Origin: an uncultured Clostridium sp.
Lineage (GTDB): Bacteria; Bacillota; Clostridia; Clostridiales; Clostridiaceae
Length of the DNA: 34,704 nt
Assembly: GCA_900539375.1 (NCBI GenBank)
Contig: UQBY01000026.1
Span: forward strand, 1-34,704
Direction of reading: 5' to 3'
Position numbers and translations under genes: made by a program. This document shows, piece by piece, positions 17,301 to 25,095 of the stretch (positions within the stretch are counted from its first letter, which is position 1; each line of letters opens with the position of its first letter). Under the pieces are notes generated by a model. It had not been told where the DNA came from. It searched no databases and was given only the letters and a program-made list of their open reading frames with translations.

Positions 17301-18054
17301 AGATTTATTGATAAATTTTGATTGCAAGGCTTTAGATAAAAATATAGTTAATAGATTAAATTATATGTATCCATTTAAATCATCAACCACTATTAAAAGT
17401 AATTTTTCAGTATCAGAATTAAAGAAAAAAAATCAAGAAGAATTAGAACTTACAAGCAGTAGAAGTTTATATTCAGAAAAAATTGTACCAAAACCTAAAT
17501 TCCTTCAAGAAGAAAGAGGATTAACCCCTTCAGAAAGAGGAACTGCAATGCATTTTGTAATGCAAAAACTTGATTTTAATAGAGTTAATAATATTGAAGA
17601 AATAGAAAATCAGGTTAGGGAAATGGTTTATAATGAACTTTTAAGTGAAGAAGAATTTAAAGTAATAAGAGTAAAGAAGATATACAACTTTTTTAAGAGC
17701 AATTTAGGAAATAGAGTATTAAAAGCCTATAAATTAGGAAAAGTAGTTTATAAAGAGTTGCCTTTTTATACAGAAATAAGTGCTAGTAAAACAGCCCCTA
17801 ATTTAATTAATGTTCCTGAAAATGAAAAAGTGAGACTTCAAGGGGTAATAGATTTATTTTTCTATGAAGGAGATAATGTAATTTTAGTTGATTATAAAAC
17901 TGACTATGTTGAAAGAGGAAAAGAAGATGAATTAGTAGAGAAATATAGGGCACAATTAGAATATTATAAAGAAGCATTAGAAAAAATAACAGGAAAAGTA
18001 GTTACTGAAAGCTATTTATATTCCTTCTTTTTAGATAAAGAATTAAGATGTTAA
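14356..18054 (+). CDS. addA: AddAB helicase-nuclease subunit AddA
   Basis: A 1232-residue UvrD/SF1A helicase with a C-terminal nuclease. The Q-motif (WTKEQLSAIETR) and Walker A (AAAGSGKTAVLVERI) open the protein, and the LLVVTFTSAAASEMRERI motif Ia follows. Walker B reads VLVDEYQDSN with MVGDVKQSIYRFRQA behind it; motif IV-VI elements include VRIMSIHKSKGLEFPVVF and RILYVAFTRAKEKL. The nuclease domain shows GVIDLFF and ILVDYKTDYV, with the expected Asp/Asp/Lys. AddA is the active motor, so the pair carries one working helicase and two nuclease centres. Length matches clostridial AddA. A terminator follows immediately. Confidence 0.97.
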   Translation: MGKTMWTKEQLSAIETRNSNLLIAAAAGSGKTAVLVERIIRIITDEENPIDIDKLLVVTFTSAAASEMRERIATAITVALEKNPNSTNLQKQLTLLSRANITTMHSFCLEVIRNNFQVIDLDPSFRILDETEGVLLKNEIIDDLFEDKYEKDDINFLNLVEAYSNSKNDDKLKEIVLDLFKFSMSGPWPEKWLKDKSEEFNISDVEELDETPWMKVIRENTKIELEGLISMTNMALELSSETDGLEPYIETFSDDISIIENIYYSLNEGITSLYEAFNDYEFSKLKTVRKANVSDISVQEMVKNIRMDVKKKLDKLRDKVFFMHPEEMLIAIKSSYPLMEELANLIIEFGERFAKSKKEKGVLDFNDLEHLCLKILTSEESNVSQKFKEYFYEVLVDEYQDSNNVQEAIIDLVSRKYSENPNVFMVGDVKQSIYRFRQAKPELFLEKYNTYSTTEGKNRKIQLYKNFRSREEIINGVNFIFKMLMSKEVGELEYTDEEALNLGAKFKEYEGIGEVGGDLELHILDKSEENSEEDLDEEEDIGAINLEARIVSKRIKELVNPEEGKKPFMVAYKNENGEDDYRPIAYKDIVILLRATKNWSEVFLDELGIEGIPVYADTGTGYFESIEIRTIMSLLKVVDNPMQDVPMIALLRSPIMNFTPEELGDIRLINKEKYFYENMEEIVFGEIEVKKTLKEKCRNFIEKLDNWRERSTFMPIDEFIWYIYMDTAYYGFVGAMPNGVLRQANLRILFQRAKQYEDTSFKGLFNFINFINKLRKSSGDMGSAKILGENEDVVRIMSIHKSKGLEFPVVFLCGTGKQFNLMDLNKNILYHDDLGLGPDFVHIEKRVSYSTLAKEAIKQKTRFETLSEEMRILYVAFTRAKEKLIITGATSNLERWANKCCSAAALNDERIISSEVSKGKSYLDWIGMALCKHRNGEGIREEVGPVDIKLKDDLSTWKIIKWKKNQLVVDKDEESVNEEDKKDLLINFDCKALDKNIVNRLNYMYPFKSSTTIKSNFSVSELKKKNQEELELTSSRSLYSEKIVPKPKFLQEERGLTPSERGTAMHFVMQKLDFNRVNNIEEIENQVREMVYNELLSEEEFKVIRVKKIYNFFKSNLGNRVLKAYKLGKVVYKELPFYTEISASKTAPNLINVPENEKVRLQGVIDLFFYEGDNVILVDYKTDYVERGKEDELVEKYRAQLEYYKEALEKITGKVVTESYLYSFFLDKELRC

Positions 18055-18061
18055 ATTAGAG

Positions 18062-18118
18062 CAGAGGAAATATATTATTTTAAATTGGAGTTTAAATAAT
18101 ATGTTCCTCTGTTTTTTT
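18062..18118 (+). terminator. Terminator of addBA
   Basis: CAGAGGAA (18062 onward) pairs with TTCCTCTG (ending at 18111), with additional ATTATTTAAA/TTTAAATAAT pairing inside, and TTTTTTT follows. It also lies at the 3' end of the converging L,D-transpeptidase gene. Confidence 0.85.
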
Positions 18119-18134
18119 ATGTGAAAAAATAGCA

Positions 18135-18935
18135 TTATTTTATAATCACTTTGCTCCCTGAAGGAATATTATCATATATCCATTTTGAATCCTCTTCAGA
18201 AAGTCTTATGCATCCATGGGAAGAAGGAGTGCCTAAGGTGTTATCTACTATTTGAGTTTGCTCTTTATTGTAAGGGGTTGAATGAAATAAATAATCATTA
18301 AAAAACTGAACCCAATACCTTCCCCCTTGATTATATTTTTCTGAAAAAAACCAATTTCCTCTTTCTTTAATAGTATATATACCACTTGGAGTATCTTCAC
18401 CCTTTATTCCTGTTGAGCAAAGAAAGGATTTTACTAAGTTCCATTTATTTTTTGAACCTTCATAGATATATGTTTTTTGAGTTGCTATATCAACATGTAT
18501 TAAATATGGTGTTAAGCTTTCAATAGATAAACTATTTATTGTGGCTATAGATATACCATTTAATATTGATGCTGAAGTAGTTATTGAAGGATTTGAACTA
18601 GAGGATAAATATTCACTTTTTTTATTGTTTATTGATTTTTTTAGTGAGATTATATCTTCATCTTGTTTTAATATAGAGGAGGAGTAATCTATAAAATTTA
18701 GTGCTTTTGTATAATAATCAACATTGCATAAATTGTTACTTTCACTTAAAATATTGTTTTTTATAGAATTAAAAAATAAATTTGATAATTCTAGGTTAGC
18801 ACTTGAAATATTATTTTCTTTTTTAGTTTTTTTTGACTTAAACTTATTTAAGTAATTAATATTTATAGTGTTAGATACAAGTAATATAAATAAAGAAAAT
18901 AATATAAATATATATAAATTAGAATTTCTTTTCAT
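18135..18935 (-). CDS. Membrane-anchored L,D-transpeptidase (YkuD family)
   Basis: A 266-residue cell-wall enzyme that cross-links peptidoglycan through 3-3 bonds or trims it, acting outside the membrane. Residues 7-26 are a hydrophobic signal anchor (LYIFILFSLFILLVSN). A Ser/Asn/Lys-rich stalk spans to about residue 145. The YkuD domain fills the rest: HVDIATQKTYIYEG, the GIKGEDTPSGIYTI segment, a conserved His in LFHSTPY, and the catalytic SHGCIRLS with Cys242 and His240. Vancomycin-insensitive cross-linking is known for this family. GGAGG precedes the ATG on the minus strand. The gene is divergent from the histidine kinase across a 160-base A+T-rich spacer that may hold both promoters. Confidence 0.92.
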   Translation of the reverse strand: MKRNSNLYIFILFSLFILLVSNTININYLNKFKSKKTKKENNISSANLELSNLFFNSIKNNILSESNNLCNVDYYTKALNFIDYSSSILKQDEDIISLKKSINNKKSEYLSSSSNPSITTSASILNGISIATINSLSIESLTPYLIHVDIATQKTYIYEGSKNKWNLVKSFLCSTGIKGEDTPSGIYTIKERGNWFFSEKYNQGGRYWVQFFNDYLFHSTPYNKEQTQIVDNTLGTPSSHGCIRLSEEDSKWIYDNIPSGSKVIIK

Positions 18936-19098
18936 AAAAAACTTCCTCCAATAAAAAATATACTTAAATTATTGACCAGAAAAATTATTCTTAAACACAA
19001 AAAATAAATTTTTTTATCTAATTTACAATAAGAAAATTATGTGGTAAGATTAAATTACAATATTTGTAAAATTATTTATTATATGGTGAGGAATGAAA

Positions 19099-19959
19099 AT
19101 GGATTTTAAAAATGTGAAATTAAGTGATTTAACAAAAGAACAACTAATAGATGTAATAAAATTTCAAAGAAGAACTATAAATTCACAAGAAAACTTTCTA
19201 ATAAATATATCTCATGATTTAAGAAGTCCTGTAAATTCAATATTAAGTGTTCTTCAATGTTTAAAGTATCTAAATACAGATAATTCTAAAGAGGTAAAAG
19301 AAAAAACCAATGAATATAGAAAAATAATTAAAAGAAACAGCTTAAAGATTATAAAACTTATAGACAACTTAATAGATACTACTAAACTTGAAGGAGATAA
19401 TTATCATCTTAATAAAACTAATCTTGATATTGTAAATGTTGTTGAAAGCATAGTAGATTCCATAGAAGTGTATGCTAATGAAAAAAAGATTAACATAATA
19501 TTTGATACAAATGTTGAAGAGTTTATGATAAATGCAGATTTAGAAGCTGTAGATAGAATAGTTATGAATTTATTATCAAATGCAATTAAATTTTCTCCAG
19601 TAGATGAGGTTATAGAAGTAACAGTAAATGCAGAAGAAAATAATGTGAAAATTTCTGTAAAAGATAATGGTATAGGAATTGCAGAAGAGGAGCAAAAGAA
19701 AATATTCAATAGATTTGAACAAGCTACAAATAGCAAAAGAGTAGAAGGAAAGGGTAGTGGAATAGGATTAGATTTAGTAAGCTATTTAGTTAAAAGTCAT
19801 GGTGGAAAAATTCAATTAAATAGCAAACTAAATGAAGGTTCTGAATTTATAGTTACATTACCAGTTGGAAAGCTTAGTGAAGATAAAGAAAACCATGAAT
19901 TAATGAGTAGAAATAAGGTAGAACAGTTAGAAATTGAATTTTCAGATATATATTTATAA
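19099..19959 (+). CDS. Soluble sensor histidine kinase without a recognisable sensor domain
   Basis: A 286-residue kinase core. The phosphoacceptor His39 lies in FLINISHDLRSPVNSIL (HisKA). The HATPase domain has the N-box MNLLSNAIKFSP, G1 VKDNGIGI, F-box IFNRFEQA and G2 GKGSGIGLDLVSYL. There is no membrane segment and only about 30 residues before the H-box, so no PAS, GAF or extracellular sensor is evident. The conserved-looking tail VEQLEIEFSDIYL resembles that of other clostridial kinases. No response regulator is adjacent. Orphan kinases of this type often feed Spo0A in clostridia, but nothing here proves it. The ATG at 19099 fits the GTGAGG site better than the ATG at 19093, which is only 1-2 bases from it. 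Confidence 0.88.
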   Translation: MDFKNVKLSDLTKEQLIDVIKFQRRTINSQENFLINISHDLRSPVNSILSVLQCLKYLNTDNSKEVKEKTNEYRKIIKRNSLKIIKLIDNLIDTTKLEGDNYHLNKTNLDIVNVVESIVDSIEVYANEKKINIIFDTNVEEFMINADLEAVDRIVMNLLSNAIKFSPVDEVIEVTVNAEENNVKISVKDNGIGIAEEEQKKIFNRFEQATNSKRVEGKGSGIGLDLVSYLVKSHGGKIQLNSKLNEGSEFIVTLPVGKLSEDKENHELMSRNKVEQLEIEFSDIYL

Positions 19960-20025
19960 ATAATATACCTTTAAATGTCTTGCGGTATTACTAATTTTGT
20001 GATAGTATAAATTTGTTATCATTTT

Positions 20026-20100
20026 GGAGCGTTAGTTAAACGGATATAACATACCGCTACGGACGGTACATTATGGGTTCGATTCCTATACGCTCTGCCA
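20026..20100 (+). tRNA. tRNA-Arg (ACG)
   Basis: A 75-base tRNA. The acceptor GGAGCGT pairs with ACGCTCT (first pair G-U), the discriminator is G and CCA is encoded. The D-stem is GTTA/TAAC, the anticodon stem TACCG/CGGTA carries the loop CTACGGA (anticodon ACG, expected to be edited to ICG by TadA), and the T-arm is ATGGG/CCTAT around TTCGATT. The D- and T-stems are unusually A-U-rich. Confidence 0.93.
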
Positions 20101-20110
20101 TTTAAATAAA

Positions 20111-20145
20111 AGTACCACTAGTGTAGTGGTACTTTATTTTTATTA
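20111..20145 (+). terminator. Terminator after tRNA-Arg, possibly bidirectional
   Basis: A perfect 10-bp stem pairs 20111-20120 with 20124-20133 around GTG, with a T-rich tail. It also lies just past the end of the converging psd gene and has an A-rich left flank, so it could serve both strands. Confidence 0.85.
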
Positions 20146-20159
20146 AGAGAAGTGGCATT

Positions 20160-21068
20160 TTATATATTTTGTGCTATAGTATTAATTTTTTCTCCAATAG
20201 TTTCACCCATTTGTATTTTACACTCAAAGCCTAATTTAGTTTGTTTTAAAATATCATCATCAATTTTAATAGTGTCTTTTTTGAAAAATAAAATAGTTGT
20301 GGACCCGCCAAATTTAAAATATCCTTTCTCTTGTCCTTTTATAACTTTTACTCCAGGTTTATAGGTTTGAATAATACTTCCTACGCAGGTTGCACCAACT
20401 TCCACATGAATAATATCGCCAAAATTATCTGATTTAAAAATTGACCATTCTCTTTTGTTTTGGCAATATAATTTTGGGATTCTCTCTAGTGCAGTAGGAT
20501 TAACTGAGTAGTAATTTCCATCAATAAATTTACTCTTTTTAGGAATACCAGAATCAATAAAGTGAAATCTATGGTAATCTGTTGGACAAAGCCTTAAAAC
20601 TAAGCAAGTTCCACCATTATACTCTTTAGCTATATCATCATCAAAAAGAAGTTCAGAAAGACTATAGGTAATATGCTTAATTTGAACAAGATTATTCATA
20701 TCTATATTTTCATATGCAAAAAGTCTTCCATCCCCAGGAGATATAACCTTTGAAGGACTCATATCTATTGGTCTTGCCTCAGGTTTAAGTTTTCTTGAGA
20801 AAAAATCATTAAAAGAAGTAAATTCATTTTCTGATTTTATACATTCATTCATATTTATATCATAATCTTTAATAAAATTTGGAATTTTATTTTTACTTAA
20901 AGTTCTATTACAATGAAATCCATAAATACTAGAAATAATTTTTCTTTTTACAATAATTTCTGTAATATTTTTCCCAAGGGGTGATTCATAGCACCATTTA
21001 ATATATTTATCTCCAAATACTTTTTCTTCTTCATAATGTTTAGTTTTTCTATTGAAAATCTGAATCAT
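20160..21068 (-). CDS. psd: Phosphatidylserine decarboxylase proenzyme
   Basis: A 302-residue membrane-associated pyruvoyl enzyme that converts phosphatidylserine to phosphatidylethanolamine. The self-cleavage motif is GGST (KFGGSTTILFF), with Ser256 the predicted pyruvoyl precursor; cleavage before it would give a large beta chain and an alpha chain of 47 residues. Other family segments are FFSRKLKPEARPID, SPGDGRLFAY and DYHRFHFIDSG. The ATG at 21068 is preceded by GAGAGG 6 bases upstream; a longer frame starting at 21152 adds a hydrophobic stretch without a binding site and is probably wrong. No pssA gene adjoins it. The gene is divergent from hydA. Confidence 0.95.
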   Translation of the reverse strand: MIQIFNRKTKHYEEEKVFGDKYIKWCYESPLGKNITEIIVKRKIISSIYGFHCNRTLSKNKIPNFIKDYDINMNECIKSENEFTSFNDFFSRKLKPEARPIDMSPSKVISPGDGRLFAYENIDMNNLVQIKHITYSLSELLFDDDIAKEYNGGTCLVLRLCPTDYHRFHFIDSGIPKKSKFIDGNYYSVNPTALERIPKLYCQNKREWSIFKSDNFGDIIHVEVGATCVGSIIQTYKPGVKVIKGQEKGYFKFGGSTTILFFKKDTIKIDDDILKQTKLGFECKIQMGETIGEKINTIAQNI

Positions 21069-21186
21069 ATACAACCTCTCAATTAAAAAAAATAATATCT
21101 TAATTATATCAAAATATAATAAAAAATAATGTTGAATTTTAAAAAAAATCAAGTTACAATAGTTTAAGAAAGATATTGATAAATTC

Positions 21187-21200
21187 TTAACAAATGTTAA
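21187..21200. promoter_or_regulatory. Perfect palindrome in the psd-hydA divergent promoter region
   Basis: TTAACA-AA-TGTTAA is a perfect inverted repeat about 75 bases before the hydA start, in a region that must hold promoters in both directions. Its half-sites resemble those of Rex (TTGTTAA-N4-TTAACAA) but in the opposite arrangement, so the binding protein is unknown. Confidence 0.35.
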
Positions 21201-21276
21201 AAATATAGAAGTTTCAATACTTTAGTGGATTAAAACGGTAAAAAAATTACTAATAGTTTAGGGAGGAAACAATAGT

Positions 21277-23001
21277 ATGATTAATGTTACCATAAACGGG
21301 AATGTATACCAAGTTGAAGAAGGTTCTACTATACTAGAGGCAATAAGAAATAATGGTATGGATATTACCACATTATGTTACTTAAAAGAATGCATGAATA
21401 TTGGTAAGTGTGGTGTTTGTGCAGTAGAAGTTGAAGGAAAGAATAACTTAGTACTTGCTTGTTTAACTAAAGTTGAAGAAGGTATGGTTATAAAAACTGA
21501 TACTGAAAAGGTACAAGAAAGAGTAAAGGCAAGAGTATCTGCATTATTAAATAAACATGAATTTAAATGTGGACCATGTCCAAGAAGAGAAAATTGTGAA
21601 TTATTAAAGTTAGTTATAAAAACAAAGGCAAAGGCAGCAACTCCATTTGTTGTAGCTGATAAAACTGAATATATAGATAATAGAAGTAAATCTATTATGA
21701 TAGATAGATCAAAATGTGTACTTTGTGGAAGATGTGTAGCAGCTTGTGCAAGTAAAACTGGTACAAATTCATTAAAGATAGCTAATGTAGATGGAACAAG
21801 AATGGTTACAACTGGTTGTGATGAATGGTTAGATAATACAAATTGTTTACTTTGTGGACAATGTGTTGCTGCATGTCCAGTAGCAGCATTACAAGAAGTT
21901 CCTCATATAGATAGAGTAAAAGCCGCTTTAGCAGACCCAGAAAAGCATGTTATAGTTGCTATGGCACCAGCTGTTAGAACAGCTATGGGCGAATTATTTA
22001 AGATGGGTTATGGAGTAGATGTAACAGGAAAGATATATACTGCATTAAGACAATTAGGATTTGATAAAATATTTGATATAAACTTTGGTGCAGATATGAC
22101 TATTATGGAAGAAGCTACAGAACTTCTTGAAAGAATTAAGAATAATGGTCCATTCCCAATGTTTACTTCATGTTGTCCAGGATGGATAAGACAAGCAGAA
22201 AATTATTATCCAGAGTTATTAGGAAACTTATCTTCTGCTAAGTCACCACAACAAATATTTGGAACAGCATCAAAGACTTATTATCCAGAAGTATCAAAAA
22301 TAGATCCAAAGAACATATTTACTGTAACAGTAATGCCATGTACTGCTAAAAAATATGAAGCAGATAGACCAGAAATGGAAGTTAATGGACTTAGAGAAAT
22401 TGATGCTACAATAACTACAAGAGAATTAGCAAAACTTATAAAAGATGCAAAAATAAACTTTGTTCAATTAGAAGATAGCGAAGCTGACCCAGCTATGGGA
22501 GAATATACAGGCGCTGGAACAATTTTTGGAGCAACTGGTGGAGTTATGGAAGCTGCTATAAGAAGTGCTAAAGAATTTGCAGAAAAGAAAGAATTAGAAA
22601 ATGTAGATTATGTGGAAGTAAGAGGCTTACAAGGAGTTAAAGAAGCTATTGTTGAAATAGCAGGAAATGAATATAATGTAGCTGTAATTAATGGAGCAAA
22701 AAATTTAGCTGAATTTATAAATAGTGGGAAAATAAATGAAAAGCAATATCACTTTATTGAAGTAATGGCGTGTCCAGGTGGATGTGTAAATGGTGGAGGA
22801 CAACCTCACGTAAATAATCTTGAAATAGAGAAAAATGATATAAAAACAATTAGAGCATCTGTTCTTTATAATCAAGATAAAAATGCAGCAAAGAGAAAAT
22901 CTCATGAAAATACTGCAATAAAGAAAATGTATGAAACTTATATGGGTGAACCAGGAAAAGGCCTTGCTCATAAATTACTTCACAGAAAATATACAAAATA
23001 G
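21277..23001 (+). CDS. hydA: [FeFe] hydrogenase, monomeric CpI type
   Basis: A 574-residue ferredoxin-linked hydrogenase that reoxidises reduced ferredoxin by making H2 during fermentation. Domains run in the order of C. pasteurianum CpI: a plant-type [2Fe-2S] domain (Cys34, Cys45, Cys48, Cys62), a His-ligated [4Fe-4S] (HEFKCGPCPRRENC), two ferredoxin-type [4Fe-4S] clusters (CVLCGRCVAAC and CLLCGQCVAACP), and the H-cluster domain. The H-cluster motifs are TSCCPGWIR (Cys299), MPCTAKKYE (Cys355) and MACPGGCVNGGGQP (Cys499, Cys503). Length and Cys positions match CpI closely. No signal peptide, so cytoplasmic. The maturation genes hydE, hydF and hydG are not in the window. GGGAGG lies before the ATG. 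Confidence 0.97.
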   Translation: MINVTINGNVYQVEEGSTILEAIRNNGMDITTLCYLKECMNIGKCGVCAVEVEGKNNLVLACLTKVEEGMVIKTDTEKVQERVKARVSALLNKHEFKCGPCPRRENCELLKLVIKTKAKAATPFVVADKTEYIDNRSKSIMIDRSKCVLCGRCVAACASKTGTNSLKIANVDGTRMVTTGCDEWLDNTNCLLCGQCVAACPVAALQEVPHIDRVKAALADPEKHVIVAMAPAVRTAMGELFKMGYGVDVTGKIYTALRQLGFDKIFDINFGADMTIMEEATELLERIKNNGPFPMFTSCCPGWIRQAENYYPELLGNLSSAKSPQQIFGTASKTYYPEVSKIDPKNIFTVTVMPCTAKKYEADRPEMEVNGLREIDATITTRELAKLIKDAKINFVQLEDSEADPAMGEYTGAGTIFGATGGVMEAAIRSAKEFAEKKELENVDYVEVRGLQGVKEAIVEIAGNEYNVAVINGAKNLAEFINSGKINEKQYHFIEVMACPGGCVNGGGQPHVNNLEIEKNDIKTIRASVLYNQDKNAAKRKSHENTAIKKMYETYMGEPGKGLAHKLLHRKYTK

Positions 23002-23021
23002 TGTATAATGTTTTTATTAAG

Positions 23022-23051
23022 AGGGTTACTTTAAAGTAGCCCTTTAATTTT
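23022..23051 (+). terminator. Terminator of hydA
   Basis: AGGGTTACT-type arm (from 23022) pairs with AGTAGCCCT (to 23043) with one G-U pair, followed by TTAATTTTT. It makes hydA monocistronic. Confidence 0.8.
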
Positions 23052-23069
23052 TGAGAAAGGATGAAGTAT

Positions 23070-23855
23070 ATGAAAATATTAGCAAGTGATTTAGATGGAA
23101 CATTAATAGTAAATAATAATATATCAAAGGAAAATATAGAAGCTATACATAGATTAAAAGAAAATGGTGGAAAATTTATTATTTCTACAGGAAGAACCTT
23201 TAATGGAGTTAAAAACATAATAGATACATATCCCTTAGAATATGATTATTTATCTCTTTGCAATGGTGGTCTTATAATTGATAAAGATAATAATGTAGTA
23301 TGGGATAAATGGGTACCTAGTAAGGTATATAAATCAATTTTAGAAGATTATTATGATAATGAGGATGTAATAATAAGTGGAGATGATTCTAAAAATGTTA
23401 ATGCTGTTTGGAAGGGTGGAAGTAATTTAGAAAAGAATTTAAGTGATTTTAATATTCCTTTTAAAAAATTATCTAAAGGAGAAATGATGAGTAGAGATAA
23501 TGATTTTAAAATGATGAGTTTATTTACCTTTAGTGAAGATTATCATTGGGCAGAAAATGCTAAGGAAGAAGTAATTAAAAAATATGGGGAGTATGTTGAA
23601 GCCTATAGAAATCAATTTTTTGTAGATATTGTGCCTAAAGGTTGTTCAAAGGGAAATGCCTTATTAAAAATATTAGAACTTGAAGGGGAAGTTAAAGAAA
23701 ATCTTTATACAATAGGAGATTCTTTTAACGACCTATCAATGATTAAAATAACTCCAAATGGATATACTTTTAATAGAGCAGAGGAAAAGCTAAAGAAATC
23801 TGTGAATAACTTCGTGGATAATGTTTATGAAATTGTTGATATAATATTAAAATAA
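23070..23855 (+). CDS. Cof-type HAD-superfamily phosphatase (class IIB)
   Basis: A 261-residue haloacid-dehalogenase-like hydrolase. Motif I is MKILASDLDGTLI (nucleophile Asp7, acid/base Asp9), motif II is FIISTGR, Lys in the GCSKGNALLKIL segment serves as motif III, and motif IV is TIGDSFNDLSMI. The cap inserted between motifs II and III places it in the Cof/IIB group, which dephosphorylates sugar phosphates or FMN-like compounds; the substrate is not evident. The ATG at 23070 is preferred because GAAAGG lies 9 bases upstream, whereas the ATG at 23061 abuts it. It stands alone between the hydA terminator and an IS remnant. Confidence 0.9.
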   Translation: MKILASDLDGTLIVNNNISKENIEAIHRLKENGGKFIISTGRTFNGVKNIIDTYPLEYDYLSLCNGGLIIDKDNNVVWDKWVPSKVYKSILEDYYDNEDVIISGDDSKNVNAVWKGGSNLEKNLSDFNIPFKKLSKGEMMSRDNDFKMMSLFTFSEDYHWAENAKEEVIKKYGEYVEAYRNQFFVDIVPKGCSKGNALLKILELEGEVKENLYTIGDSFNDLSMIKITPNGYTFNRAEEKLKKSVNNFVDNVYEIVDIILK

Positions 23856-24030
23856 TAAGTCTTTTTAAGATAAGAATTAAAAAAGGAATATTTTTCAATA
23901 AAAAATTATTGTAAATTAAATCAACTTTGAAGAGTAAAAAATGAATTAATATTATCCATAAATGTAATAAATCGTGGTATAGTTATATTAAAAGGAACCT
24001 CAATTTTACTATGTTTATGGAGATTTTATT

Positions 24031-24948
24031 ATGATAAAAGTTACAAGAAAACAAAAAAGAGAAAAACAAACAATCAGAAATAAATTTTTTCGCAGAATTT
24101 ACTAAAATTAGAAAACACTTTTTTAGTAATTTTAATAAAATGTTAGCATCAGTTAAAGATGTTAGACATACAAGTTATATTACATATAAACCGGATATAT
24201 TACTGTTTACAGTAATTATGAAAAATATTGTTGGAATATCAAGTATGAATAGAATGACTAGAGATTTTAATACTGATGAAGCCATAAATAATATTGCTAA
24301 AAGTCTGAAAATAGATTCATTAGATGAAATACCACATTATGATACTATTAATAATTTTCTAAAAAAATTAGAAAACAAACAATTAGAAAAAATACGTGAT
24401 TATATGATAAGAGAATTATTAAAGAAAAGATCTCTTGAAAAATTGCGTCTTAATGATAAATATTGGTGTATTGCAATTGATGCTACACAAATTGCAAGTT
24501 TTGATCAAAAGCATTGTGAGCATTGTTTAAAAAAGACTCACATAAATAAATATACAGGTGAAGTGGAAAGAATAGATTATTTTCATAATGTACTAGAAGC
24601 AAAACTTATAGTAGGAAATATGGCGTTTAGCGTAGCTACAGAATTTATTGAAAATGAAGAATATGTTAAGCAAGATTGTGAAATTAATGTTGCTAAAAGA
24701 TTACTTGAAAAACTAAAATATAAATTCAGAAAACTTCCTATTTGTATTTTAGGAGATAGTCTTTATTCATGTAAACCTCTTTATGATATTTGTAATAAAT
24801 ATAATTGGAAGTTTATATTTAGATTTAAGGAAGGACATGCAAAAACATTATGGAATGAGTTTATTGAACTAAAAAAATAGAGTCTTCTAAAGTTGATATA
24901 CATGAATATGTTAATGAAGTTTTTTATTATGATACTATAACTGTCCGT
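24031..24948 (+). pseudogene. Decayed DDE-type transposase, frameshifted twice and cut at its 3' end
   Basis: The reading frame starts at the ATG at 24031 (GGAG upstream), shifts near 24085-24091 after a run of six T, continues from 24092 to 24880, and shifts again at a run of seven A (24871-24877), after which coding resembling transposase runs to about 24945. The main part has an Asp in CIAIDATQIASFD and another in ILGDSLYSCKPLYDIC, consistent with the first two acidic residues of a DDE/RNase H-fold transposase, and a CEHCLKK segment. The IS family is uncertain (IS4-like or unclassified). The third acidic residue and the 3' end are lost; the sequence then joins a transporter ATPase fragment. 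No clear terminal repeats were found. Confidence 0.75.
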
Positions 24949-24950
24949 AG

Positions 24951-25073
24951 ATCAGGGTTAAAGATATATGTGAAAGAGTAATTGTACTTAAAGAAGGAAA
25001 AATAATGGCAGATGGTAATCCGAAAGAAATAGTTAGTGATATAGATTTTATGAAAAAATGTGAGCTTGTATGA
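24951..25073 (+). pseudogene. C-terminal stub of an ECF/CbiO-type cobalt-nickel transporter ATPase
   Basis: An open segment of 40 codons ending in TGA at 25071 reads ICERVIVLKEGKIMADG, then PKEIVSDIDFMKKCEL. This is the typical end of the A-component ATPases of ECF transporters (CbiO, NikO, EcfA): after the H-loop they carry CDRVIVLxxGKIxADG and then a (S/T)PKEIFSD-like helix. There is no start codon, and the N-terminal part (Walker A, signature, Walker B) is missing because the segment abuts the broken transposase. It converges on ureC. Since CbiMNQO/NikMNQO systems import cobalt or nickel and urease needs nickel, a lost nickel uptake operon is a fair inference. Confidence 0.6.
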
Positions 25074-25095
25074 TTAACAAGCTCACACTTTTTTT
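25059..25095. terminator. Bidirectional terminator between the ATPase stub and ureC
   Basis: A perfect 11-bp stem pairs 25059-25069 with 25077-25087. T-runs flank it on both strands (TTTTTTT after it on plus, TTTTTT after it on minus). The stem includes the last codons of the ATPase stub. It would end the ure transcript right after ureC, leaving no room for accessory genes in the same operon. Confidence 0.9.

Noticed and set aside
21069..21152. 28-residue hydrophobic N-terminal extension of Psd
   Set aside because: It has no binding site and lies in the divergent promoter region; the start at 21068 has GAGAGG at good distance.
22850..23218. Minus-strand frames over the end of hydA and start of the HAD gene
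   Set aside because: They are shadows of well-supported plus-strand genes, with no binding site and no family resemblance.
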